Of a stretch of 64,000 bases of DNA, positions 37,901 to 48,208 are shown in pieces. Position numbers and translations under genes: made by a program. The stretch covers positions 21,260,626 to 21,324,625 of the forward strand of contig CM026391.1 of NCBI GenBank assembly GCA_014843695.1, written 5' to 3'. This DNA comes from Archivesica marissinica. Taxonomy: Eukaryota > Mollusca > Bivalvia > Venerida > Vesicomyidae. How positions within the stretch are numbered: position 1 is the first letter of the stretch; each line of letters begins with the position of its first letter. The notes under the pieces were generated by a model. It made no database searches. It was not told the origin of the DNA and saw nothing but the letters and a program-made list of their open reading frames with translations.

Positions 37901-40900
37901 NNNNNNNNNNNNNNNNNNNNNNNNNNNNNNNNNNNNNNNNNNNNNNNNNNNNNNNNNNNNNNNNNNNNNNNNNNNNNNNNNNNNNNNNNNNNNNNNNNNN
38001 NNNNNNNNNNNNNNNNNNNNNNNNNNNNNNNNNNNNNNNNNNNNNNNNNNNNNNNNNNNNNNNNNNNNNNNNNNNNNNNNNNNNNNNNNNNNNNNNNNNN
38101 NNNNNNNNNNNNNNNNNNNNNNNNNNNNNNNNNNNNNNNNNNNNNNNNNNNNNNNNNNNNNNNNNNNNNNNNNNNNNNNNNNNNNNNNNNNTTCTAGCAT
38201 CAATGAGGTTAACACAGCAGTCCCTGTGCATTCTAGCATCAATGGGGTTAACACAGCAGTCCCTGTGTATTCTAGCATCAATGAGGTTAACACAGCAGTC
38301 CCGTGTGCATTCTAGCATCAATGAGGTTAACACAGCAGTCCCTGTGCATTCTAGCATCAATGGGGTTAACACAGCAGTCCCTGTGCATTCTAGCATCAAT
38401 GAGGTTAACACAGCAGTCCCTGTGCATTCTAGCATCAATGAGGTTAACACAGCAGTCCCTGTGCATTCTAGCATCAATGAGGTTAACACAGCAGTCCCTG
38501 TGCATTCTAGCATCAATGAGGTTAACACAGCAGTCCCTGTGCATTCTAGCATCAATGGGGTTAACACAGCAGTCCCTGTGCATTCTAGCATCAATGGGGT
38601 TAACACAGCAGTCCCTGTGCATTCTAGCATCAATGGGGTTAACACAGCAGTCCCTGTGCATTCTAGCATCAATGAGGTTAACACAGCAGTCCCTGTGCAT
38701 TCTAGCATCAATGAGGTTAACACAGCAGTCCCTGTGCATTCTAGCATCAATGGGGTTAACACAGCAGTCCCTGTGCATTCTAGCATCAATGAGGTTAACA
38801 CAGCAGTCCCGTGTGCATTCTAGCATCAATGAGGTTAACACAGCAGTCCCTGTGCATTCTAGCATCAATGGGGTTAACACAGCAGTCCCTGTGCATTCTA
38901 GCATCAATGGGGTTAACACAGCAGTCCCTGTGTGCATTCTAGCATCAACGAGGTTAACACAGCAGTCCCTGTGCATTCTAGCATCAATGGGGTTAACACA
39001 GCAGTCCCTGTGCATTCTAGCATCAATGGGGTTAACACAGCAGTCCCTGTGCATTCTAGCATCAATGAGGTTAACACAGCAGTCCCTGTGCATTCTAGCA
39101 TCAATGAGGTTAACACAGCAGTCCCTGTGCATTCTAGCATCAATGGGGTTAACACAGCAGTCCCTGTGTATTCTAGCATCAATGAGGTTAACACAGCAGT
39201 CCCTGTGCATTCTAGCATCAATGGGGTTAACACAGTTCATGTGCATTCTAGCATCAATGAGGTTAACACAGCAGTCCCTGTGCATTCTAGCATCAATGGG
39301 GTTAACACAGCAGTCCCTGTGCATTCTAGCATCAATGGGGTTAACACAGCAGTCCCTGTGCATTCTAGCATCAATGAGGTTAACACAGCAGTCCCTGTGC
39401 ATTCTAGCATCAATGGGGTTAACACAGCAGTCCCTGTGCATTCTAGCATCAATGGGGTTAACACAGCAGTCCCTGTGCATTCTAGCATCAATGAGGTTAA
39501 CACAGCAGTCCCTGTGCATTCTAGCATCAATGAGGTTAACACAGCAGTCCCTGTGCATTCTAGCATCAATGGGGTTAACACAGCAGTCCCTGTGCATTCT
39601 AGCATCAATGAGGTTAACACAGCAGTCCCGTGTGCATTCTAGCATCAATGAGGTTAACACAGCAGTCCCTGTGCATTCTAGCATCAATGGGGTTAACACA
39701 GCAGTCCCTGTGCATTCTAGCATCAATGGGGTTAACACAGCAGTCCCTGTGTGCATTCTAGCATCAATGAGGTTAACACAGCAGTCCCTGTGCATTCTAG
39801 CATCAATGGGGTTAACACAGCAGTCCCTGTGCATTCTAGCATCAATGGGGTTAACACAGCAGTCCCTGTGCATTCTAGCATCAATGAGGTTAACACAGCA
39901 GTCCCTGTGCATTCTAGCATCAATGAGGTTAACACAGCAGTCCCTGTGCATTCTAGCATCAATGGGGTTAACACAGCAGTCCCTGTGTGCATTCTAGCAT
40001 CAATGAGGTTAACACAGCAGTCCCTGTGCATTCTAGCATCAATGGGGTTAACACAGCAGTCCCTGTGCATTCTAGCATCAATGGGGTTAACACAGCAGTC
40101 CCTGTGCATTCTAGCATCAATGGGGTTAACACAGCAGTCCCTGTGCATTCTAGCATCAATGAGGTTAACACAGCAGTCCCTGTGCATTCTAGCATCAATG
40201 GGGTTAACACAGCAGTCCCTGTGCATTCTAGCATCAATGGGGTTAACACAGCAGTCCCTGTGTGCATTCTAGCATCAATGAGGTTAACACAGCAGTCCCT
40301 GTGCATTCTAGCATCAATGGGGTTAACACAGCAGTCCCTGTGCATTCTAGCATCAATGGGGTTAACACAGCAGTCCCTGTGCATTCTAGCATCAATGAGG
40401 TTAACACAGCAGTCCCTGTGCATTCTAGCATCAATGAGGTTAACACAGCAGTCCCTGTGCATTCTAGCATCAATGGGGTTAACACAGCAGTCCCTGTGTA
40501 TTCTAGCATCAATGAGGTTAACACAGCAGTCCCTGTGTGCATTCTAGCATCAATGAGGTTAACACAGCAGTCCCTGTGCATTCTAGCATCAATGGGGTTA
40601 ACGCAGCAGTTGCTGTGCATTCTAGCATCAATGAGGTTAACACAGCAGTCCCTGTGCATTCTAGCATCAATGGGGTTAACACAGCAGTCCCTGTGCATTC
40701 TAGCATCAATGGGGTTAACACAGCAGTCCCTGTGCATTCTAGCATCAATGGGGTTAACACAGCAGTCCTTGTGCATTCTAGCATCAATGGGGTTAACACA
40801 GCAGTCCCTGTGCATTCTAGCATCAATGGGGTTAACACAGCAGTCCCTGTGCATTCTAGCATCAATGGGGTTAACACAGCAGTCCCTGTGCATTCTAGCA

Positions 40901-43213
40901 TCAATGAGGTTTAACACAGTCCCTGTGCATTCTAGCATCAATGAGGTTAACACAGTCCCTGTGCATTCTAGCATCAATGGGGTTAACACAGTTCATGTGC
41001 ATTCTAGCATCAATGAGGTTAACACAGCAGTCCCTGTGCATTCTAGCATCAATGGGGTTAACACAGCAGTCCCTGTGCATTCTAGCATCAATGGGGTTAA
41101 CACAGCAGTCCCTGTGCATTCTAGCATCAATGAGGTTAACACAGCAGTCCGTGTGCATTCTAGCATCAACGGGGTTAACACAGCAGTCCCTGTGCATTCT
41201 AGCATCAATGGGGTTAACACAGCAGTCCCTGTGCATTCTAGCATCAATGGGGTTAACACAGCAGTCCCTGTGTGCATTCTAGCATCAACAAGGTTAACAC
41301 AGCAGTCCCTGTGCATTCTAGCATCAATGGGGTTAACACAGCAGTCCCTGTGTGCATTCTAGCATCAATGGGGTTAACGCAGCAGTTGCTGTGCATTCTA
41401 GCATCAATGAGGTTAACACAGCAGTCCGTGTGCATTCTAGCATCAACGGGGTTAACACAGCAGTCCCTGTGCATTCTAGCATCAATGGGGTTAACACAGC
41501 AGTCCCTGTGCATTCTAGCATCAATGGGGTTAACACAGCAGTCCCTGTGTGCATTCTAGCATCAACGAGGTTAACACAGCAGTCCCTGTGCATTCTAGCA
41601 TCAATGGGGTTAACACAGCAGTCCCTGTGTGCATTCTAGCATCAATGGGGTTAACACAGCAGTCCCTGTGCATTCTAGCATCAATGAGGTTAACACAGCA
41701 GTCCCTGTGCATTCTAGCATCAATGAGGTTAACACAGCAGTCCCTGTGCATTCTAGCATCAATGGGGTTAACACAGCAGTCCCTGTGCATTCTAGCATCA
41801 ATGAGGTTAACACAGCAGTCCCTGTGTGCATTCTAGCATCAATGAGGTTAACACAGCAGTCCCTGTGCATTCTAGCATCAATGGGGTTAACACAGCAGTC
41901 CCTGTGCATTCTAGCATCAATGGTTAACACAGCAGTCCCGTGCATTCTAGCATCAATGGGGTTAACACAGCAGTCCCTGTGCATTCTAGCATCAATGGGG
42001 TTAACACAGCAGTCCCTGTGCATTCTAGCATCAATGGGGTTAACACAGCAGTCCCTGTGCATTCTAGCATCAATGGGGTTAACACAGCAGTCCCTGTGTG
42101 CATTCTAGCATCAATGAGGTTAACACAGCAGTCCCTGTGCATTCTAGCATCAATGAGGTTAACACAGCAGTCCCTGTGCATTCTAGCATCAATGAGGTTA
42201 ACACAGCAGTCCCTGTGCATTCTAGCATCAATGAGGTTAACACAGCAGTCCCTGTGCATTCTAGCATCAATGAGGTTAACACAGCAGTCCCTGTGCATTC
42301 TAGCATCAATGGGGTTAACACAGCAGTCCCTGTGCATTCTAGCATCAATGGGTTAACACAGCAGTCCCTGTGCATTCTAGCATCAATGGGGTTAACACAG
42401 CAGTTGCTGTGCATTCTAGCATCAATGAGGTTAACACAGCAGTCCCTGTGCATTCTAGCATCAACGGGTTAACACAGCAGTCCCTGTGCATTCTAGCATC
42501 AATGGGGTTAACACAGCAGTCCCTGTGCATTCTAGCATCAATGGGGTTAACACAGCAGTCCCTGTGCATTCTAGCATCAATGAGGTTAACACAGCAGTCC
42601 CTGTGCATTCTAGCATCAATGGGGTTAACACAGCAGTCCCTGTGTCATTCTAGCATCAATGGGGTTAACACAGCAGTCCCTGTGCATTCTAGCATCAATG
42701 GGGTTAACACAGCAGTCCCTGTGCATTCTAGCATCAATGGGGTTAACACAGCAGTCCCTGTGCATTCTAGCATCAATGGGGTTAACACAGCAGTCCCTGT
42801 GCATTCTAGCATCAATGGGGTTAACACAGCAGTCCCTGTGTGCATTCTAGCATCAATGAGGTTAACACAGCAGTCCCTGTGCATTCTAGCATCAATGGGG
42901 TTAACACAGCAGTCCCTGTGCATTCTAGCATCAATGGGGTTAACACAGCAGTCCCTGTGCATTCTAGCATCAATGAGGTTAACACAGCAGTCCCTGTGCA
43001 TTCTAGCATCAATGGGGTTAACACAGCAGTCCCTGTGCATTCTAGCATCAATGGGGTTAACACAGCAGTCCCTGTGTATTCTAGCATCAATGAGGTTAAC
43101 ACAGCAGTCCCTGTGCATTCTAGCATCAATGGGGTTAACACAGCAGTCCCTGTGCATTCTAGCATCAATGGGGTTAACACAGCAGTCCCTGTGCATTCTA
43201 GCATCAATGGGGT
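34934..43213. repeat. 39-bp satellite array between convergent genes, about 8.3 kb
   Basis: Unit TTCTAGCATCAATGGGGTTA then ACACAGCAGTCCCTGTGCA. GGGG/GAGG variants alternate in non-random runs; 41-bp variants with CTGTGTGCA recur at n x 39 + 2 spacing (for example near 39749, 39985, 40260, 40535), and TTCATGTGCA variants mark longer blocks. The period of 13 codons leaves frames open on both strands for over 1000 codons; none is a gene. The true size is unknown because of the N gap. Confidence 0.97.
37192..38191. other. Assembly gap, exactly 1000 N
   Basis: Run of N from 37192 to 38191 inside the 39-bp array. The round length suggests a fixed-size placeholder, so spacing between NFXL1 and SMARCA5 is not known. 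Confidence 0.98.
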
Positions 43214-44960
43214 CCGATGCTATTTTGAAGTGGGGGAAACTAACCAGCTGTCGTAGTTCACGACATTGCCTGTACAGATGGCCATTCATTTTTTTTGAAT
43301 ACCAAACTTTTTGCTGGAGGCATCGTATAATATATATATATTGGTACGTTTTATGTATTGTTCATTGGTAACATAACAGGATTTAGTTCAACTATATTCC
43401 CTTGAAATGATATTCACATCTGGTAGCCATATACGGGTGTAGGTTGATATTATGATAAAAGCCCAAATAATTAATTAAAATTTGATAGCCAGCGTGTGTG
43501 AATACCAAATTTTCACAAAAGCCTCTAGGTTGCCTGTGAACGATTTCGCAGCCCAGGAGGGAGTTTTTGTAAGACGTTGAAAACTTGTTGAATATTTGCA
43601 AAACACTAATTGCCAGTAACTTCAGGAACAGTCAATTTAGAATTGTGTATACATCACTTTAGCCTGGGTTCCAGTCTGTCAATTTTTAACTTCTGGCAAA
43701 ATTTTCACTTTTTAACTTCTGGCAGAATGACAGCCTGGGGAAACTCGATTTCCGATCATAGCGCCATCTACTTACACCCTAATTTTGATGGGTGTAGATT
43801 TGAAGAACGACAACTCTTCTCTACAAGATATTATCGCTGAATATAGAAACGGAATTCTATCAGAAATCGCAGAACAGGCATGATTATTTCCGAATATACA
43901 TGAATGCTCCCGTAGCCTCATTTACATTGTAAACATACAATTTCCCATTTCTGTGTTATATCGACGAGATGGCGGATTGTAACTATTACGTTTAGGTAGT
44001 AATGGGTCGATTCGGCGTAATTGAAGGACGACTTGAGTAAATATGTCAAATCAGACGCACATTGTACTTTTCAAAAACTATTTATCGTTCAAACAATGGC
44101 GGCCAATTATAAAGTTTTATCAACATTGCAGTGCCTCGCTTTCGATTCAAGCACGTCATTAATTCACATGCTAATAGGCCTATTAATTCTATTAGTCGAT
44201 AATTACACAGACATCCAGTCGAGTTTCCACAGGCGTTTATTATCAGAAACGCAATACGACCCAATTAATGGTCTCGGTGTTAAAATATATTTATTTGACC
44301 AGGCAAAATATATCGATGTCCGTTCCCAGGCTAACATCACTTGTGAAATGCCTATAAAGGTATAGTGAACTAAATCCTGCTATAACAATTGTTAGTGGTG
44401 ATGAGATTTCTAAATAAATATTGTTTTCAAATTGGCTTGTCTGTCTGACTTGGAACCGGTTATGTGAGGTCCGACTTGGAACCGGTTATGTGAGGTCCGA
44501 CTTGGAACCGGTTATGTGAGGTCTAATTTAAATAATTTTGGTTTCAATGATCTCTGCTGATGCAACACAAAACTACGTTCAGAGTGAAAACAATGATGGG
44601 TCATGTTATGAAAAGCAGCCACTTAATAACCATAGCCAGTTGTCGCAACAAGGTATACGTTCGACATGGGTACTTTTTATCTGGAGGTATGAACATATCT
44701 CGCCAAATTTATTATTAATTTGGAACAAGTGCAGCCCAGGAGAAAACCACTGGACAGTCTCGGGGACATTATTCTGTAATAAGGTGGGTGGCAACCAATG
44801 GCATTCAAATGATGTTCCGAACGAATATTTGGAGATGAAGCGCAGACGAGCCATAAATCCACAACAAAGCATGAACAAGCTTTGTGTTCAAATTGCCCAA
44901 CCGGTACATAATTACAATATGCACAACTATACATCATACTGATGCTTGGTGAAAATCCAA
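43214..44960. other. Intergenic DNA; three 32-bp repeats at about 44445-44525
   Basis: No conserved gene found. A 114-codon open frame (44021-44365) and a 134-codon frame (44538-44942) have no recognised homology and show no splice context. GTCCGACTTGGAACCGGTTA occurs in tandem at 44448-44522. Confidence 0.45.
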
Positions 44961-44964
44961 CAAT

Positions 44965-45340
44965 GAGCTTTGGAGATGAAGCGCAGACAAGCTTTGTTTG
45001 GAGATGAAGCGCAGACAAGCTTTGTTTGGAGATGAAGCGCAGACAAGCTTTGTTTGGAGATGAAGCGCAGACAAGCTGTGTTTGGAGATGAAGCGCAGAC
45101 AAGCTGTGTTTGGAGATGAAGCGCAGACAAGCTTTGTTTGGAGATGAAGCGCAGACAAGCTTTGTTTGGAGATGAAGCGCAGACAAGCTGTGTTTGGAGA
45201 TGAAGCGCAGACAAGCTGTGTTTGGAGATGAAGCGCAGACAAGCTGTGTTTGGAGATGAAGCGCAGACAAGCTGTGTTTGGAGATGAAGCGCAGACAAAG
45301 CTTTGTTTGGAGATGAAGCGCAAACAAGCTTTGTTTATAA
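44965..45340. repeat. 28-bp minisatellite, about 13 copies
   Basis: Unit GAGATGAAGCGCAGACAAGC then TTTGTTTG or TGTGTTTG. A lone related copy lies at 44831-44860. The long minus-strand frame across it is an artefact. Confidence 0.95.
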
Positions 45341-45517
45341 ATATCTCCAAATAGCCTTATATCTGCAAAACAATCATCCAACAATACACTGTAAGGATAC
45401 TTCCTGCCAAGTTTGGTGAACATCCAACAAGGGGTTGAGGAGCGGACAGACAGTAAAATCATATCTCCCCGCATTACTGGAGACATGACACCCAAGGAAC
45501 CATTTGGGTGTGGTGCG

Positions 45518-45775
45518 AGTTTTACGTTTATTTAGCGTTGCTACCGGTTGCCCATATGAACGATGCTCTTCTTAAGGGATTAGTCATTTTAGATGTTTTG
45601 AGGATAGTGCAATGATAGATAGAGACCCATTCCAGAGTCTTCTCCGACACTAAACCTCAGTTTAAAGTCCCATCGGAAAGACATAATTTTATTATGGTCG
45701 GACAGGGGATCGAACCTGCGATCCCTGGATTACCAGTCCCAACATGTTAACCACTGGACTACAGACTGCGCAAGG
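45518..45775 (-). mobile_element. SINE-A copy
   Basis: Minus-strand copy from TTTTACGTTTATTTAGCGTT to GGACTACAGACTGCGCAAGG. Confidence 0.85.
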
Positions 45776-45899
45776 ATGATGCTTCAATCGGGGGACTAAA
45801 TTTCGCTGAATTGGCGTATCAATTTTTAAAGGACCAAGAAAGGTCGGAAAACCTTTTTTTGTCACCCAAACGCGACGAGAGTAGAATAAACATGATGTA

Positions 45900-46290
45900 C
45901 AGTCAAACCTGTCTTAAGCAGCCAGCCAAGAGTCAGAGAAAGTGGCTGCTTAATAGAGGTCAAATATATAATAATGTTATATTTCAGGTTTTACGCCTGC
46001 ATCAGCACCATTTCGGGCTATATCGCCGGCAGGCAGTTTACCTAACAACACCTTTCCTGGGCAGGCTCCAACGGTTAACCAGTACTTGGGTGCACCAACC
46101 TCCGTAAGAAACTGCCAACTTTTTCATATAAATGAGACACAACCTGAGCAGGGCTCGAACCCGTGACCATCAGTGATGATAGGTTACAGTGGTATACAAG
46201 TCAGCGACCGTAACCACTCGACCACGGGGGCGGACTAAATATATAATAAAACAACCGATCTGGAAACCTTGCCAGATGATAGTATACGAT
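45900..46290. mobile_element. Tc1/mariner-like MITE interrupted by SINE-E
   Basis: Left end CAGTCAAACCTGTCTTAAGC at 45900, internal GTGGCTGCTTAATAGAGGTC, broken at 45973 and resuming at about 46249 (AAACAACCGATCTGGAAACC). The right end is lost. Confidence 0.75.
45974..46236 (-). mobile_element. SINE-E with 12-bp target duplication, inside a MITE
   Basis: Flanked by AAATATATAATA on both sides (45962-45973, 46237-46248). On the minus strand the head has GGTCGAGTGGTTACGGTCGC and GGGTTCGAGCCCTGCTCAGG. The other copy is 54699-54961. Confidence 0.9.
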
Positions 46291-46388
46291 CCTAGGCATA
46301 CTGGTTTACATATCTGATCAAACTTGCATTCAACGATTTGTAAACAGGTTATAGGTACACATTTTTGGATAATTCAATAGCAGCTGGA

Positions 46389-46550
46389 GCCATTACGATT
46401 GTGTCCTTAGGCAAGGCATTTAAATTCCACGTTGCCTCTTCTCTCTCCCTGGTGGCGATGGATTCCATCAGGAATGAGGTCTCGAGAGTGATTAATTAAG
46501 TTATAAGAACTTCTTTCGCAATCAATCTAAAATAAATTTGTATAAACTAA
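46389..46550 (+). mobile_element. SINE-B 3' two-thirds
   Basis: Plus-strand fragment from GAGCCATTACGATTGTGTCC to AAATAAATTTGTATAAACTA. Confidence 0.8.
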
Positions 46551-46689
46551 TAGCCATAAATAACTCGCTGTTGAACATATTTTATAAATATTATATAGTT
46601 TAGGTAAATATATGAAACTAGAATGCTTAAAATGAACTCTGTGGATCATTAGAAGTTTTCATTTATCTTTTCAGTTCAATAGAAAACCT

Positions 46690-47160
46690 CTTCTGGTGAA
46701 ATGGATAGTGTCTCCTCGTAATCGAGAGGTTTGGGAGTCATGCCAGAAGCACAGGGGGTGAAGTTCTTGGGCAAGACTTCAATCCACATTGCCACCTCTC
46801 CTTTGTGGAGATGGATAGTGTCTCCTCGTAATCGAGAGGTTTGTGAGTCACGCCAGAAGCACGGGGGTGAAGTTCTTGGGCAAGACTCTTCAATCCACAT
46901 TGCCACCTCTCCTTTGTGGAGATGGATAGTGTCTCCTCGTAATCGAGAGGTTTGTGAGTCACGCCAGAAGCACGGGGGTGAAGTTCTTGGGCAAGACTCT
47001 TCAATCCACATTGCCACCTCTCCTTTGTGGAGATGGATAGTGTCTCCTCGCAATCGAGAGGTTTGTGAGTCACACCAGAAGCACAGGGGTGAAGTTCTTG
47101 GGCAAGACTCTTCAATCCACATTGCCGCCTCTACTTTGTGGAGATGGATTCCATCAGTAA
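46690..47160. repeat. 118-bp tandem repeat, four copies (SINE-like unit)
   Basis: Unit GATGGATAGTGTCTCCTCGT, AATCGAGAGGTTTGTGAGTC, ... TTCTTGGGCAAGACTCTTCA, ATCCACATTGCCACCTCTCC. The unit resembles the middle of a tRNA-derived SINE (TTGGGCAAG, ATTGCC blocks). Frames on both strands are artefacts. Confidence 0.9.
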
Positions 47161-47184
47161 CCCATTTCATTCTGGATACATTTA

Positions 47185-47365
47185 ACGGCTTTTGCACACA
47201 ACATAGATCCAGATCAGAAGTGTGCTGATCAGGATCTATGTTCTTCTTTGCTACATAGTCAAGTGTCTTAGCAAGATCATCTGAATAGCAAACAGCATAG
47301 AGCCTGATCAGACGGCACTCTTCCATGGTGGCTGATCTGGCTCTTATGTTCTTTGCAAATACTGT
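47185..47365. mobile_element. Double-hairpin repeat element (copy 2 of 3)
   Basis: ACACAACATAGATCCAGATC...GATCAGGATCTATGTTCTTC, then GCAAACAGCATAGAGCCTGA...GGCTCTTATGTTCTTTGCAA. Confidence 0.65.
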
Positions 47366-47952
47366 TTGAACGGTATCCAGAATCAAATGGTGTCTCGAGA
47401 GCGGTTAAACTAATGCTGTAAAGAACATGTTTCGCAATTGAGATAACTGAAGGACAGGGGGGTGGGGACTGCAAAACATGTGTTCATACACAACCAGGGG
47501 GTGGGGTAAACTGCAAAACATGTGTTCATATACAACCAAACTACATCTTGTAATGTTTAATGAAGGTGACACAGATATTTACAAATGATAATGAGCGATG
47601 AATTACACCATGAATCACAAACGTTTCACAGTACAGTAACGGTCTACGATTACAACAATTAATAACGTATGTAGTCTAATGAAAACAATGTAAAACATCA
47701 TTCTATAATTGTAAATCATTAACCATCATTCAATAATTGTTTGTAATTCACTACCGTTCATAAAACTCCGATAACATTTCAAAGCTTTGATCGAGAAATT
47801 CGATAAGTTTACGAGTGCACCATAATTGTAGAAATTGTTTAAATAAATAATGCCGATTTAACTAGGACTCGACTAACGTCAATAAAATGCTCTAATCGTA
47901 TGCTCGACTTAACGAGTAAAATCCAGTACAAACGTAGCACTTCTTTTCTTTT
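47366..47952. other. SMARCA5 downstream flank: nothing recognised
   Basis: AT-rich. A small duplicated GGGGGTGGGGACTGCAAAAC/GGGGGTGGGGTAAACTGCAA pair near 47458-47530. No clear AATAAA on the minus strand was seen between the SMARCA5 stop and this stretch. Confidence 0.4.
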
Positions 47953-48060
47953 AAAAATATGGAACGCTTCACGAATTTTGCGTGTCATCTGTGCGCAGGG
48001 GCCATGCTAATCTTCTGTGTATCGTTCCAATTTTAGTATATGTACTGCCGAAGCAAGCAC
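47953..48060 (-). ncRNA. U6 spliceosomal snRNA-like sequence, probably a pseudogene or divergent copy
   Basis: The minus strand begins GTGCTTGCTTCGGCAGTACA, continues TATACTAAAATTGGAACGAT, contains the AGC triad in GATTAGCATGGCCCCTGCGC, and ends GTGAAGCGTTCCATATTTTT, collinear with U6 over its full length (108 nt against about 107). Deviations: the invariant ACAGAGA box reads ACACAGA, GCGCAAGGATGAC reads GCGCACAGATGAC, and one A is added in CGCAAAATTCG. Because ACAGAGA pairs with the 5' splice site, this copy is unlikely to be a working U6. No TATA box could be fixed upstream. It lies 85 bp downstream of the SMARCA5 stop, same strand, so it may sit inside that gene's 3' UTR. Confidence 0.88.
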
Positions 48061-48145
48061 TTGTGTACCAATGTAAAATCTCCAGTCTGCGAGCAAAGCA
48101 TGGTCATTTAAAACGTTTCTAGCCCTAACATGCTTTTCTGTGACT

Positions 48146-48208
48146 TCATTTCTTCTTTTTTGATTTTGCTCCACTATTTGTGGGTATCTCTGCTTTACGT
48201 TTAGCAGA
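48146..48208 (-). CDS. SMARCA5: SMARCA5 last coding exon (C-terminal tail)
   Basis: Acceptor ATTTTCAG, reads [20 protein letters not shown] and TGA. Basic tail like the KRK...KKK end of vertebrate ISWI, a likely nuclear localisation signal. Phase 0 fits the preceding exon. Confidence 0.85.
   Translation of the reverse strand, partial: SAKRKAEIPTNSGAKSKKKK

Noticed and set aside
34913..43371. Open frames of up to about 1040 codons on both strands through the 39-bp array
   Set aside because: A 39-bp stop-free unit opens every copy in several frames on both strands, and the frames run through the N gap. No start context, splice sites or homology.
44021..44365. 114-codon frame, possible small gene
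   Set aside because: No recognised homology or splice context; frame length is near chance for AT-rich DNA of this size.
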